Assembly (NCBI RefSeq): GCF_000744815.1
Contig: NZ_JQMQ01000005.1
Span: 5,227,801 to 5,291,800, forward strand
Source: Phaeacidiphilus oryzae TH49
GTDB taxonomy: Bacteria; Actinomycetota; Actinomycetes; Streptomycetales; Streptomycetaceae
Length of the DNA: 64,000 nucleotides
Reading direction: 5' to 3'
Positions 43,515 to 53,919 of this stretch are shown here, in pieces. The notes beneath the pieces are model-generated. The model was not told the origin of the DNA and did no database searches. It worked only from the letters and a program-made list of their open reading frames with translations. Positions within the stretch are counted from its first letter, which is position 1. Each line of letters begins with the position of its first letter. The position numbers and the translations under genes are program-made.

Positions 43515-43672
43515 TGCGCACGACGGCTTACACGCTGGGCCGAAGGTCTCGCCGACGCCCGCTCCGTGCCGGCCCGCTGACCGGCACTGCGCGCGCCCCG
43601 GGCGCCGCCCGCCCAGAGGGCGGGGATATGTCGACGTTCCGGTGGAGGGCTACTCCCCTTCGCTCGGAGGAG
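43515..43672 (-). ncRNA. yybP-ykoY-type manganese riboswitch
   Basis: On the minus strand the leader contains CGAAGGGGAGTAGCC (plus positions about 43648-43662) and, after several GC-rich stems, GGCGAGACCTTCG (about 43540-43552). These two conserved blocks and their spacing match the yybP-ykoY Mn2+ sensor that often controls GDT1-type and other Mn export genes in Actinobacteria. The recognition is by motif, not by covariance search. Bounds are approximate. Confidence 0.8.
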
Positions 43673-43694
43673 TCTAACCCAGGACGCCGGCGGT

Positions 43695-44456
43695 TCAGGC
43701 GGACGGCCGACGGAGCCGTCCCCTGGCGACCAGTTCCAGGGTGGCCAGGATCGCCACCGACTCCACCAGCAGCAGCGCGATCAGCACGAACAGCTGGACC
43801 GCGCCCGCGGCCAGCGGCTTCGCCCCGCCGAGGAGGACGCCGACGAAGGCCCCGGGGAGGGTGACCAGGCCCACGGTGCGGGTCTGGTCGAGGGCCGGGA
43901 TGAGGGAGGAGGCGCCGGAGGTGCGGCAGATCTCCAGCCGGGCCTCCCGGTCGTCGAGACCGAGCGAGAGGGCGGCCTCCACCTCGCCCCTTCGCTGGTG
44001 GAGCTCGTCCAGGGCGCGGCGGCCGGCCAGGGTGGTCGCGGTGAGCGCGCCGCCGATCAGGATGCCGGCGACCGGGATCAGTGAGATGCCCTTGAGCGGC
44101 AGCAGCCCGGTGAGGAGGAGGACCGCCAGGACCGGCAGCACGCCGAGGGCGAGCGGCACCGCCGCCCACCACCAGCCGGGGCCGGGGGTGATCCGGCGGC
44201 CGGCGGTGCGGGACGCGACCGAGAACATCAGCAGCACGAAGAGCAGCAGCAGCGGCAGCGACTTCACGACGAAGGCGATGACCACCGAGACCGCGGCGAG
44301 CTGCACGGCCGCCCGCAGGCCGGAGCGGAGCACGGCGTGGCCGAAGCCCAGCCGGCCGCGCCCGGCCACCGCGACCGCGGCGACCAGCAGCACGGCGAGG
44401 ACGACCGCGAGGGTCGCGTTGACCGGCAGCAGCGAGGAGGACGAACCGGAACTCAC
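43695..44456 (-). CDS. FetB-like (UPF0014) ABC transporter permease
   Basis: A 253-residue membrane protein with about seven hydrophobic helices. It contains the PLKGISLIPVAGILIGGALTATTLAGRR (read in parts) and VTLPGAFVGVLLGG segments typical of the FetB/YbbM family, linked to iron export with an ABC partner FetA. No ATPase gene adjoins it here. GTG start; no clear ribosome site. Only the riboswitch leader of the GDT1-type gene separates the two on the same strand, so they may share transcription. Confidence 0.82.
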   Translation of the reverse strand: MSSGSSSSLLPVNATLAVVLAVLLVAAVAVAGRGRLGFGHAVLRSGLRAAVQLAAVSVVIAFVVKSLPLLLLFVLLMFSVASRTAGRRITPGPGWWWAAVPLALGVLPVLAVLLLTGLLPLKGISLIPVAGILIGGALTATTLAGRRALDELHQRRGEVEAALSLGLDDREARLEICRTSGASSLIPALDQTRTVGLVTLPGAFVGVLLGGAKPLAAGAVQLFVLIALLLVESVAILATLELVARGRLRRPSA

Positions 44457-44573
44457 CGCGTCAGGTTACGCGCGCCACCACGACGCCGGAGCCCCCCTGC
44501 GGCTCTGCGGGGGTCCGACAGACCTACCTTCGGTGCTCGACATGGGCGGGGCGGGCGGTTCAGGGTAGACAGT

Positions 44574-45569
44574 ATGGAATACACGCAGCTTGGGCGTACC
44601 GGTCTGACGGTGAGTCGGCTCTGTCTGGGGACGATGAACTTCGGGCCTCAGACCGATGAGCCGGACTCGCACCGGATCATGGACACCGCTCTCGAGAAGG
44701 GCATCAACTTCTTCGACTCGGCGAACGTCTACGGCTGGGCGGAGAACCGCGGCCGCACCGAGGAGATCATCGGCAACTGGTTCGCGCAGGGCGGCGGGCG
44801 CCGGGAACGCACCGTCATCGCCACCAAGGTCTTCGGCGCGATGCCGGTCGAGGGCTACTCGGGCGACTCCCCGTGGCCGAACTCGGACCGGCTCTCGGCG
44901 CGCAACATCCGCCAGGCCGTGGACGCCAGCCTGCGGCGGCTGCAGACGGACCACATCGACCTCTACCAGATGCACCACGTCGACCGCCGGACTCCGTGGG
45001 AGGAGATCTGGCAGGCGATGGAGACCCTGGTCGAGCAGGGCAAGATCCTCTACGTCGGCAGCTCCAACTTCGCCGGCTGGCACATCGCCACCGCGCAGGA
45101 GGTGGCCCGGCACCGGAACTTCCTCGGGCTGGTCAGCGAGCAGTCGCTGTACAACCTGATGGAGCGGAGCGTCGAGCTGGAGGTGCTGCCGTCCGCGGAG
45201 TACCACGGGCTGGGCGTCATCCCCTGGTCGCCGCTGCACGGCGGGCTGCTCGGCGGCGTGATCCGGAAGACCGAGGAGGGCCGGCGGCGCACCACCGGGC
45301 GGGCGGCCGAGGCGCTGGAGGAGAACCGCGCGCAGATCCAGGAGTTCGAGGACTTCTGCGACAAGCTCGGTCAGGCGCCGGGCACGGTCGCTCTGGCCTG
45401 GCTGCTGCACCAGCCGGCGGTGACGGCGCCGATCGTGGGGCCGCGTACCGACGCGCAGTTCGCCTCGGCGCTGGACGCGCTGGACGTGAAGCTGAGCGCC
45501 GAGGAGCTGGCCCGGCTGGACGAGATCTTCCCGGGGCACAAGACGGCTCCGGAGGACTACGCCTGGTGA
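44574..45569 (+). CDS. aldo/keto reductase
   Basis: A 331-residue NADPH-dependent oxidoreductase with a TIM-barrel fold. Catalytic tetrad: Asp48, Tyr53 (FFDSANVYG), Lys85 (ATKVFG) and His134 or His135 (YQMHHVD). The cofactor site at the C-terminus includes GPRTDAQF. It resembles the YajO/AKR class acting on aldehydes or sugars. There is no strong ribosome site and a -10-like TAGACA lies about eight bases before the ATG, so it may be leaderless. Confidence 0.88.
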   Translation: MEYTQLGRTGLTVSRLCLGTMNFGPQTDEPDSHRIMDTALEKGINFFDSANVYGWAENRGRTEEIIGNWFAQGGGRRERTVIATKVFGAMPVEGYSGDSPWPNSDRLSARNIRQAVDASLRRLQTDHIDLYQMHHVDRRTPWEEIWQAMETLVEQGKILYVGSSNFAGWHIATAQEVARHRNFLGLVSEQSLYNLMERSVELEVLPSAEYHGLGVIPWSPLHGGLLGGVIRKTEEGRRRTTGRAAEALEENRAQIQEFEDFCDKLGQAPGTVALAWLLHQPAVTAPIVGPRTDAQFASALDALDVKLSAEELARLDEIFPGHKTAPEDYAW

Positions 45570-45592
45570 TCCGGGCGTGAGTTGACGGCTCG

Positions 45593-46183
45593 TCAGCGGA
45601 ATTGGGGCTCCGGGGAGTTGGCCGGACGGACCTCCTGGAGGAGGCCGTGGGTGAAGTCCGCGGTCCAGCGGGAGCCGTCCTGCGGGTCGGTGAAGTCCAG
45701 CTGACTGCGGGTCGGCGCGGAGCCCTCGCGCGGTACGGCCGGCGGGAAGGCCGCGGCCACGTCCGCCACCACGCAGGACCACGGGGTCAGCTCGGCGACG
45801 GTGGCGGGGGTGGGCGCGGTCTTCGCGTCCGCGCGCACCAGCCACTCGTTCCAGGGCGCCCCGCCGCCGGGGGCGAGCAGCACCTCGAAACGGAGGTCCG
45901 GCCAGAGCGGCAGGGTCCACTGCCGGGCCGTGCAGACCAGGTCGCCGAACCGGCGGCGGAGGGTGCGCTCGGGCGGCCCGAGGATCTCCGGGTGGCGGCG
46001 GGCGCCGCGGGGGAAGCCCGAGGAGCGGATCATCGCCTGCCAGCGGCGGTTGGCCTCGCGCATGGAGGTACGGGTCTCGCCGAGCTCGCGGACCGCCCGG
46101 TCCACCAGGTCCGGGTTGAAGTCGGCCATCCGCCGGAGGAGGACCAGCTGGAACTCGGTGCTGCCGAAGCGCGGGATGCTCAT
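45593..46183 (-). CDS. conserved hypothetical protein
   Basis: A 196-residue soluble protein, mostly alpha/beta, with a Trp-rich centre (WTLPLWPDLRFEVLL, WNEWLV) and a C-terminal Asp/Pro segment. No domain recognised. GGAGG lies two bases before the ATG, closer than ideal. Convergent with the aldo/keto reductase. Confidence 0.6.
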   Translation of the reverse strand: MSIPRFGSTEFQLVLLRRMADFNPDLVDRAVRELGETRTSMREANRRWQAMIRSSGFPRGARRHPEILGPPERTLRRRFGDLVCTARQWTLPLWPDLRFEVLLAPGGGAPWNEWLVRADAKTAPTPATVAELTPWSCVVADVAAAFPPAVPREGSAPTRSQLDFTDPQDGSRWTADFTHGLLQEVRPANSPEPQFR

Positions 46184-46287
46184 GGCCTCCAGCCTGTCAC
46201 CGCGGCGGGTGGGCCGGGGCCCCCGGGGCTGGAGGTCCCCAGGTCCCCAGGTCTCCGGGGCCGGGTCTCCGGGTCCGGGTCTACGGG

Positions 46288-47364
46288 TCAGCCGCCCGTG
46301 ATCCGGTCCAGGACGGCGGCGGTGGCCGGGCCGTAGACCCCGGCGGGGTCCGAGGTGATGTGGTAGTCGGCCTGGAGCTGGGTCACCTCGGCCGCGGTCA
46401 TCTGGTCGTACTGGCCGGTGGGGCGGGCGTGGCGGTAGTGGGCCTCGCGGAGCCGGTACTGGAGATCGGTCACGGCGGGGCCGGAGTCGCCGGGGACGAG
46501 CTCGCCGGAGCCTGCGGACGCGGAGCCGGAGCCGGTGCCCGAGCCGGTGCCGGATGCGGAGGTCGTGGCCGAGGCCGGAGCGGAGGCCGGGCTGCTGCCG
46601 CCGGTGCCGGTCGGGCCGGGGGTCGGGCTCGCCTTGCCGGGACTCGACGTCGCGGTCGGCGTGGCCGAGGGGCGGTGCGTCGCCGAGGCGGTCGGTGAGG
46701 CGGGGGCGGTGCTGGGCGCGGCGGAGGTGCCGCCCGCGCTGCCGGACTCCGTGCTGGGCAGCGGCGCGACCGAGGTGCCGACGGACGGACGGGCGGCGGG
46801 CCTGCCCCCGCCGCCGCTGGTGAGGGCGGCGGCGAAGGTCCCTGCCCCAGCCAGTACGACGACGGCCGCGGCGGCGCCGAGCAGCCCGCGCCGACGGCCG
46901 CGGGGGCCGCCGGGGTCGCCCGAACCGCTGGGATCGCCGGGACCACCCGAACCGCCAGGGCTCCCGGGCCGCGCGGCCCGGGAGGCGTGCGGCGGCGGCG
47001 GCGCTCCGGCGCCCGCGCCCGCGCCGTGCCTGGCCCGGCCGGTGCCGCCGCTGCCGCGGACGCCGGTGCCGCCGCTGCCGCCGCTGCCGCGGACACCGGC
47101 GCGGTCCGCGCGGCCCGCGCGGCCCGCCCGGCTGGTGCGCTGGGCGTCGTCGGTGATGCGCGGGATCGGGGCGGTGGCCTGCTGGTCCGGGGCGGGGAAG
47201 AGGGCCACGTCGGCGGGCGCGGGCCCGGGCGCGGCCGGATCGCCGACGGGCAGCAGCACCGTGCGTGCGGTGTTCTCGTCCGGAGCGACGGCCTCCGGCT
47301 GTCCTTCCCGCCCCTCGGGTATCTCGGTGCCGGCGGTCTCCGAGCGATCATGCGCGTCGTGCAT
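46288..47364 (-). CDS. membrane protein with C-terminal peptidoglycan-binding domain
   Basis: A 358-residue protein. About 155 residues of cytoplasmic Gly/Pro/Arg-rich sequence precede one membrane helix (about 165-185). A long Ser/Thr/Pro/Ala wall-spanning linker follows (about 190-285). The C-terminal 65 residues form a PG_binding_1-like domain (LVPGDSGPAVTDLQYRLREA). It probably attaches the membrane to the wall. ATG start on the minus strand. Confidence 0.75.
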   Translation of the reverse strand: MHDAHDRSETAGTEIPEGREGQPEAVAPDENTARTVLLPVGDPAAPGPAPADVALFPAPDQQATAPIPRITDDAQRTSRAGRAGRADRAGVRGSGGSGGTGVRGSGGTGRARHGAGAGAGAPPPPHASRAARPGSPGGSGGPGDPSGSGDPGGPRGRRRGLLGAAAAVVVLAGAGTFAAALTSGGGGRPAARPSVGTSVAPLPSTESGSAGGTSAAPSTAPASPTASATHRPSATPTATSSPGKASPTPGPTGTGGSSPASAPASATTSASGTGSGTGSGSASAGSGELVPGDSGPAVTDLQYRLREAHYRHARPTGQYDQMTAAEVTQLQADYHITSDPAGVYGPATAAVLDRITGG

Positions 47365-47487
47365 GGGGCCTGATTATGCAGCAGCCGTGAAGCCGGGCGC
47401 ACATCTCCCGGAGGTGGTGAAAGTCATGTGGGTACGCCGGGTGACCTATGCCGCAGCGCTGCTGACCGGGCGTCAGCCCCGGCGGGC

Positions 47488-48720
47488 TCAGCTGTACGCC
47501 ACCCGCAGCTCCTTGATGCCGTTGAGCCAGGCGGAGCGCAGCCGGCGGGGCTCGTCGAGCAGCCGGATGTCCGGCGCCGCGTCGGCCAGCGCGTTGAAGA
47601 TCAGCTCGATCTCCAGCCGCGCGAGGTTGGCGCCCAGGCAGAAGTGCGGGCCGCCGCCGCCGAACCCGAGGTGGGGGTTGGGGTCGCGGGTGATGTCGAA
47701 GGAGTCCGGCTGCTCGAAGACCTCGGGGTCGTGGTTGGCCGAGGAGTAGAACATGCCGACCCGGTCGCCGGCCCTGATCCGCGCCCCGCCCAGCTCCACG
47801 TCCTGGGTGGCGGTGCGCTGGAAGGACATCACGGGGGTGGCCCAGCGGATGATCTCGTCCGCGGCGGTCCTCGGCCGCTGCTCCTTGAAGAGCTTCCACT
47901 GCTCGGGGTTGCTGAGGAGGGCGTGGATGCCGTGGCTGATCGCGTTGCGGGTGGTCTCGTTCCCGGCCACCGCGAGCACCAGCACGAAGAAGCCGAACTC
48001 GTCGCTGCCCAGGTTGCCCTGGCCCTCGGCGTTGACCAGCTGGGTGACGATGTCCTTGGCCGGGCAGGCCTTGCGCTCCTCGGACATCCGCATCGCGTAG
48101 GCCAGCAGTTCGGCGGCGGACTCGGTGCCGACCTCCTGGGTGATGGACAGCTCGGGGTCGTCGTAGCCGACCATCCTGTTGGACCAGTCGAAGATCTTCG
48201 AGCGGTCCTGCTGCGGCACCCCGATCAGCTCGGCTATCGCCTGGAGCGGGAGTTCGCAGGCCACGTCGGTGACGAAGTTGCCGCCGCCCTCGGCGAGGGC
48301 GCCGGAGACGATCCGGTGGGCGCGCTCGCGCAGGGTGTCCTCCAGCGCCTTGATGGCGCGCGGGGTGAAGCCGCGCTGGACGATCTGCCGCAGGCGGGTG
48401 TGCTCCGGCGGGTCCATGTTGAGCATGATCAGCTTCTGCATCTCGATCCCGTCCCGCGGGATGTCGGGGTGGAAGCGGATCACGGCGGTGTTGGTGTGGG
48501 AGGAGTAGATCTCCGGGTGGGTGGAGACCTCCTTGACGTCCGCGTGCCGGGTCACGGCCCAGTAGCCGCCGTCGTCGAAGCCGCTGGTGTGCGGGGGCTG
48601 GGCGATCCAGCTGACCGGGGCGGTGCGGCGCATCACGGCCAGCTCCGGGAGAGGCACGCGCTGCTGGTTGAGGTCGGGGTCGGTGAGGTCGAAGCCCTCG
48701 GGGAGTGCCGGGCAGGTCAT
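47488..48720 (-). CDS. cytochrome P450, CYP125-like steroid C26-monooxygenase
   Basis: A 410-residue P450. The heme-ligand segment FGGGGPHFCLGANLAR carries Cys361; the I-helix segment is VAGNETTRN and the ExxR region DEIIRW. The sequence follows mycobacterial CYP125 closely in recalled landmarks: MLNMDPPEHTRLRQIVQRGF, CELPLQAIAELIGVP, RSAWLNGIKEL. CYP125 oxidises the terminal carbon of cholesterol or cholestenone side chains. The ATG with GGAGG (spacing five) is chosen over an upstream in-frame codon. Divergent from the FadA5-like thiolase; a likely redox partner is the ferredoxin at 61.2 kb. Confidence 0.88.
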   Translation of the reverse strand: MTCPALPEGFDLTDPDLNQQRVPLPELAVMRRTAPVSWIAQPPHTSGFDDGGYWAVTRHADVKEVSTHPEIYSSHTNTAVIRFHPDIPRDGIEMQKLIMLNMDPPEHTRLRQIVQRGFTPRAIKALEDTLRERAHRIVSGALAEGGGNFVTDVACELPLQAIAELIGVPQQDRSKIFDWSNRMVGYDDPELSITQEVGTESAAELLAYAMRMSEERKACPAKDIVTQLVNAEGQGNLGSDEFGFFVLVLAVAGNETTRNAISHGIHALLSNPEQWKLFKEQRPRTAADEIIRWATPVMSFQRTATQDVELGGARIRAGDRVGMFYSSANHDPEVFEQPDSFDITRDPNPHLGFGGGGPHFCLGANLARLEIELIFNALADAAPDIRLLDEPRRLRSAWLNGIKELRVAYS

Positions 48721-50198
<1,478 letters not shown>

Positions 50199-50215
50199 CG
50201 AGGGGCGGCCACTGT

Positions 50216-50234
50216 GCCTGACGACCCGTCAGGC
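50216..50234. terminator. palindrome between convergent genes
   Basis: GCCTGACG and CGTCAGGC are perfect arms with three bases between them, in the spacer of convergent genes and overlapping the stop of the minus-strand one. It may be a bidirectional terminator; its core TGACG-N3-CGTCA also occurs at 48785 and 59634 in promoters. Confidence 0.45.
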
Positions 50235-50981
50235 GCTCGGCCGCAGACGGGCGATGGAGCGGAGGAGGCAGTCGAGGTTGACCACCTTGTGGGCGCCCAC
50301 CCGGGCGAACGGCAGCCGCTTGCCCCGGGCGTGGATCCGCACCTCGCCCTGGAGGACGGTGACCCGCTCCAGAGCCTCCCAGGCCAGCAGGCCGCGCGGG
50401 GTGGCTATCCCCTCCGGCCGCAGCGCGTACGGGCCGAAGGGGGCCTCCTGGCCCGCGCGGACGGCGGCGACCGCGGAGTCCGCCTGGGCCAGGGTGATCT
50501 CCTGCTGGAGGCGGGCGCCGAGCTCGGCGATGTCCTGGTAGAGGTTGGAGAGGGTCTCGGTCCGGCCCTCGGGGTCGGTGAGGACGAAGGCGTAGCGGGT
50601 GTTGAGCCGGATCCCGTAGACGTTCGGGGTGACGATGTTCTGCCGCAGCCCCGTGGAGTCGAAGCGGTAGACGGCCTCCGGGCCGTTCCGCCCGCAGATC
50701 ATCACGCCCCGCTGGTAGAGGTCCACGCGCTTGGCGGCGCTCGCCGCGGAGAGGTTGGGCGAGCGCCGGAGGAGGACGAGCAGCCGGACGGCGAGCGGGA
50801 TGGTGATCACCATCGCGGTGTTCACCACGATCAGCAGCACATGGGAGAGCACCAGCAGGGTGCTCCAGCGGACCGCCGGGTAGGAGGCGAGCCGGCGGCC
50901 CAGGGCGGGGTCCTGCGACGGCGGTTCCTGCGCGGCGGCGACCCGCGCGGCAGCGCCCTGCGGGGGTTGGGGGACGGTCAT
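50229..50981 (-). CDS. DUF6585-like membrane protein
   Basis: A 250-residue protein. A membrane helix lies at about residues 43-70. The remainder is a cytoplasmic beta-rich domain with the YQRGVMICGRNGPEAVYRF segment that recalls DUF6585 proteins, from memory. Last gene of a three-gene minus-strand operon; its ATG overlaps the stop of the TPR-like gene (ATGA). Function unknown. Confidence 0.6.
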   Translation of the reverse strand: MTVPQPPQGAAARVAAAQEPPSQDPALGRRLASYPAVRWSTLLVLSHVLLIVVNTAMVITIPLAVRLLVLLRRSPNLSAASAAKRVDLYQRGVMICGRNGPEAVYRFDSTGLRQNIVTPNVYGIRLNTRYAFVLTDPEGRTETLSNLYQDIAELGARLQQEITLAQADSAVAAVRAGQEAPFGPYALRPEGIATPRGLLAWEALERVTVLQGEVRIHARGKRLPFARVGAHKVVNLDCLLRSIARLRPSA

Positions 50982-52243
50982 CGGGCTCCCCCTCGGCCGT
51001 TCCAGTACGGCTGGGCAGCCGGACCCGCAGCAGGACCCGGACCCGCAGCAGGACCCGGACCCGACGCCAGCTCCGGCCCCTGGCCCCAGCCCGCCGCCGG
51101 CGTCGCGTCGAGCGGTGAGCGGCCGTTCGGAAGCGCCGGCCGGCCCGCGTCCTCCCAGCCCAGCACGGCCTCCACGCGGTTCGCCGTGAACAGGGCGGTG
51201 CCGTCGGCGGAGTAGCTCCAGGGCGCGGTCGCCACCCGGTCGCCCAGCTGCCGGAACATCCACACCGCCTCGGCGTACCGCCCGGAGCGGGTGAGGAAGT
51301 AGGCGAGCCAGCCGCGCAGCGCGTCGATCCGCAGGTGGGCGGGGTGTGCCGCGGCCAGGTCGGCCAGGCCCTGGTCCACCGCGTGGCGGACCTCCGGGCC
51401 GCGCCAGAACGCCCGGCGTTGCTCCTGGTCCTCGGGGCGCAGCTCGTTGTTGAGGAGGTCCAGCCGCAGCAGCGTCAGCAGCGATCCGATCGGCGCGGTG
51501 GCGATGGCCTCCTCGACGAAGCCGGTCACCAGCTCGCGCGAGCCGTGCCAGCGGGGCAGCCAGTAGTTCATCGCGCCGAGATGTGCCGGAACGTGGTACG
51601 GCGCCCGGGACCTGACCATCGCCCACAGCTCACGGAAGGCCTCGTGGGGGTAGGAAAGGCCGGTGGCCGCGCCGAGGTGGACGATCCACGGGACCGGGTC
51701 CTCGGGCAGCAGCGCGGCGGCCTCCTGGCAGGCTCCGGGGGCCGCGGACAGCGTGCGGTGGAACCCCTGCCACTGCTCGGCGGTGACGCCCTCGGCCCGG
51801 CCGGTGCCGCGGACCGCCCAGGCGACCTCGACCAGCGACCGCGCGTAGACCACCGCGGCGCCCGGGTCCCGCGGCGCGGCCTGGCGCCAGGCGCGCAACC
51901 AGGCGTCCTCCCGCACGGCGAGCTCGGCCAGGTGGCAGGCGCAGAGGTAGCGGAGCTCCCAGTCCGCGCCGACCGCCTCCAGCAGTGCCGAGGCGGGCCG
52001 CCAGTCGCCGGTGCGCTCCGCCGCCTCCCCGGCCGCGGTCAGTGCGGGCAGCGGCCGGATGAGGCCGGTCCGCAGCGCCGCCCGCGGAGGCATGCCGTAG
52101 GCGGCGGGGTCGATGGTGCGCGCCTCGGCGGCGTCCCGCGGGGGAGCGGGCGCGGCGCTGCGGCGCGCGGCGGCGGCGGCGACGGCGGCCGCCGCCTCGT
52201 CCAGCTTGGCGCGGCCGCTGAGGCGTCTCAGGAATCCGGACAC
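50978..52243 (-). CDS. helical-repeat (TPR-like) protein
   Basis: A 421-residue all-helical protein. Residues about 60-350 contain repeated two-helix units (AAGEAAERTGDWRPASALLEAV, YLCACHLAELAVREDAWLRAW, YAEAVWMFRQLGD), followed by a Pro/Gly/Ala-rich tail. GTG start. Middle gene of an operon with an M48 protease and a DUF6585-like protein, so it may be a scaffold for them. Confidence 0.65.
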   Translation of the reverse strand: MSGFLRRLSGRAKLDEAAAAVAAAAARRSAAPAPPRDAAEARTIDPAAYGMPPRAALRTGLIRPLPALTAAGEAAERTGDWRPASALLEAVGADWELRYLCACHLAELAVREDAWLRAWRQAAPRDPGAAVVYARSLVEVAWAVRGTGRAEGVTAEQWQGFHRTLSAAPGACQEAAALLPEDPVPWIVHLGAATGLSYPHEAFRELWAMVRSRAPYHVPAHLGAMNYWLPRWHGSRELVTGFVEEAIATAPIGSLLTLLRLDLLNNELRPEDQEQRRAFWRGPEVRHAVDQGLADLAAAHPAHLRIDALRGWLAYFLTRSGRYAEAVWMFRQLGDRVATAPWSYSADGTALFTANRVEAVLGWEDAGRPALPNGRSPLDATPAAGWGQGPELASGPGPAAGPGPAAGPAAQPYWNGRGGAR

Positions 52244-52316
52244 GGGGTGTTCCTCCGGGGGGGTCGGCAGCGGTTCGACTGCCGTGGGTTCAGGGGGCGT
52301 GCGCTCGGTCCTGCGC

Positions 52317-53837
52317 TCAGCCCTGCGCCAGCAGGGCGCGCAGGGGCGCGGTGCTCGGGGTCATCGCGACCATGGCGGCGACCGCCTCGCGCAGGGCCTC
52401 GGCCGGAATCCCCGGGGCCTCGAAGGCGCCCACCCGCGACCAGCTCACCGGCCAGCCGCCGCGGCCCGAGTCGGCCAGTGCGAGGCGTACCAGTGCGAGG
52501 AGGCGCGGCTCCAGATCGGTGCGGAGATGCTGGACCCGGACCGGTCCTGTGGTGCCCTTGGCGAACTCCGGCTCCGGCAGGCGGGCGGCCAGCTCGTCCA
52601 GCCAGCCGGCGTCCACCAGGTCGAGGACCAGCGCGAGCGGCGGATACTGCGGCTGGGGCCCGATGCCGACCGGCAGTGCCTCGACGGCCGCGCGCAGCGG
52701 CTTCGCCGCCGCCTCGGCGCGGGCCCGGCCGAGGCGGTGGACCAGTGTCGGCCAGTCCGCCTCCGCCAGCCCCGCCGTCCCCTCGGACTTGGCGAGCACA
52801 TCCCTGGCGACCGTGGCGAAGAGCGCCGCCGGATCGGCCACCAGGGAGAGGGCGCTTCCGGTGTCCCGGCCCCGGCCGTCGTCCGGCATGGCCTCGATCG
52901 CGGCGATGCGGGCGGTGATCGGCGGATGGGTGTCGAACGGGGAGGTCTCGGTCTCCGGGGGCTCCCTGCGCAGCTTCTCCAGTTCGGCGGCGCGCTCGGG
53001 GTCGGCCAGCAGATGGCGGAAGCCGCCCAGGAACTCGTCGGCGGTCGGCAGCAGCCCGATGCTCCGCCCGGCGGCCGCGTAGCGGTCCAGATAGAAGTCG
53101 TATCCGGCGTCCAGCGCCGGGAGTTGGCGCAGTGCCAGCGCGGCGTTGTCGCGGCCGGCGATGCGGGCGGCCTCCCGGTCGGCGGCGATCTCCTGCTGGC
53201 GGCTGAGGGCCTCGGTGGTCCGCAGGTAGTGCTCGGCGTACGAGCGGTAGAGGCGGAACAGGGCCGCGTTGCCGGTGCGCCGGCCGGCGAACATCCGGAC
53301 CGTGTTGAGCATGGACTGCCGGCCCCGCTGGACCAGCCCGGCGAGTCGGGTGTCCTTGTTGGAGTAGTGGCCCAGCTCGTGGCAGAGGACGGCCTCCAAC
53401 TGCCCCGGCGTCAGCCCGATCAGCAGCGGTACGCCGACGAACATCCGCCGCCTGCCCGGCAGCAGCCCGGCCAGGTGGGGGTTCTCGTGGACGAAGGCGT
53501 TGACCTCCGGGACGATCCGCAGCTCGCGCGGCGGGCGGGTGCCCATCCGGTCGGCGAGCCGGCTGACGCTCTGCCAGAGCAGCGGCTGCTGCTGCGGGGT
53601 GACCGGGACGCCGGGGGGATTGCGCATGCGGTTGCCCCGGGTGAAGAAGATCCCGCGGACCAGCGGGATGGCGATCAGCACGCTGAGCACCATGAAGCGC
53701 CCCACCCCGGTGCCGGAGTAGCCGCTCGCGATCAGACCGGCGTCGATCGCGGCGAGGGCGGCGAGCAGCCCGAAGCCCATGCAGTAGAACCCGATGAGAA
53801 GCACCAGCGCCCGGACGGCACGTCTCGGTATGCCCAC
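52317..53837 (-). CDS. M48-family metalloprotease
   Basis: A 506-residue membrane protease. Two N-terminal helices (about 8-30 and 42-62). Zinc motif HELGH at residues 153-157 (VLCHELGHYSN), with the third ligand region QQEIAADREA about 60 residues further. The C-terminal 200 residues are helical and unusual for small M48 members, perhaps substrate binding. GTG start with GGGGGAATC upstream. First gene of a three-gene operon. Confidence 0.85.
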   Translation of the reverse strand: MGIPRRAVRALVLLIGFYCMGFGLLAALAAIDAGLIASGYSGTGVGRFMVLSVLIAIPLVRGIFFTRGNRMRNPPGVPVTPQQQPLLWQSVSRLADRMGTRPPRELRIVPEVNAFVHENPHLAGLLPGRRRMFVGVPLLIGLTPGQLEAVLCHELGHYSNKDTRLAGLVQRGRQSMLNTVRMFAGRRTGNAALFRLYRSYAEHYLRTTEALSRQQEIAADREAARIAGRDNAALALRQLPALDAGYDFYLDRYAAAGRSIGLLPTADEFLGGFRHLLADPERAAELEKLRREPPETETSPFDTHPPITARIAAIEAMPDDGRGRDTGSALSLVADPAALFATVARDVLAKSEGTAGLAEADWPTLVHRLGRARAEAAAKPLRAAVEALPVGIGPQPQYPPLALVLDLVDAGWLDELAARLPEPEFAKGTTGPVRVQHLRTDLEPRLLALVRLALADSGRGGWPVSWSRVGAFEAPGIPAEALREAVAAMVAMTPSTAPLRALLAQG

Positions 53838-53919
53838 GATTCCCCCACGGTTGCCCTATGAAGCCGACACACTATGCCGCAGGCTCGGCGGGCACCGCCA
53901 GTCGCCGGGGTGGGGACGG

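Noticed and set aside
46210-46287. GGTCTCCGGG-type short repeats after the minus-strand hypothetical gene
   Set aside because: Simple drift of a G/C-rich spacer; no regular unit or stem that would suggest function.
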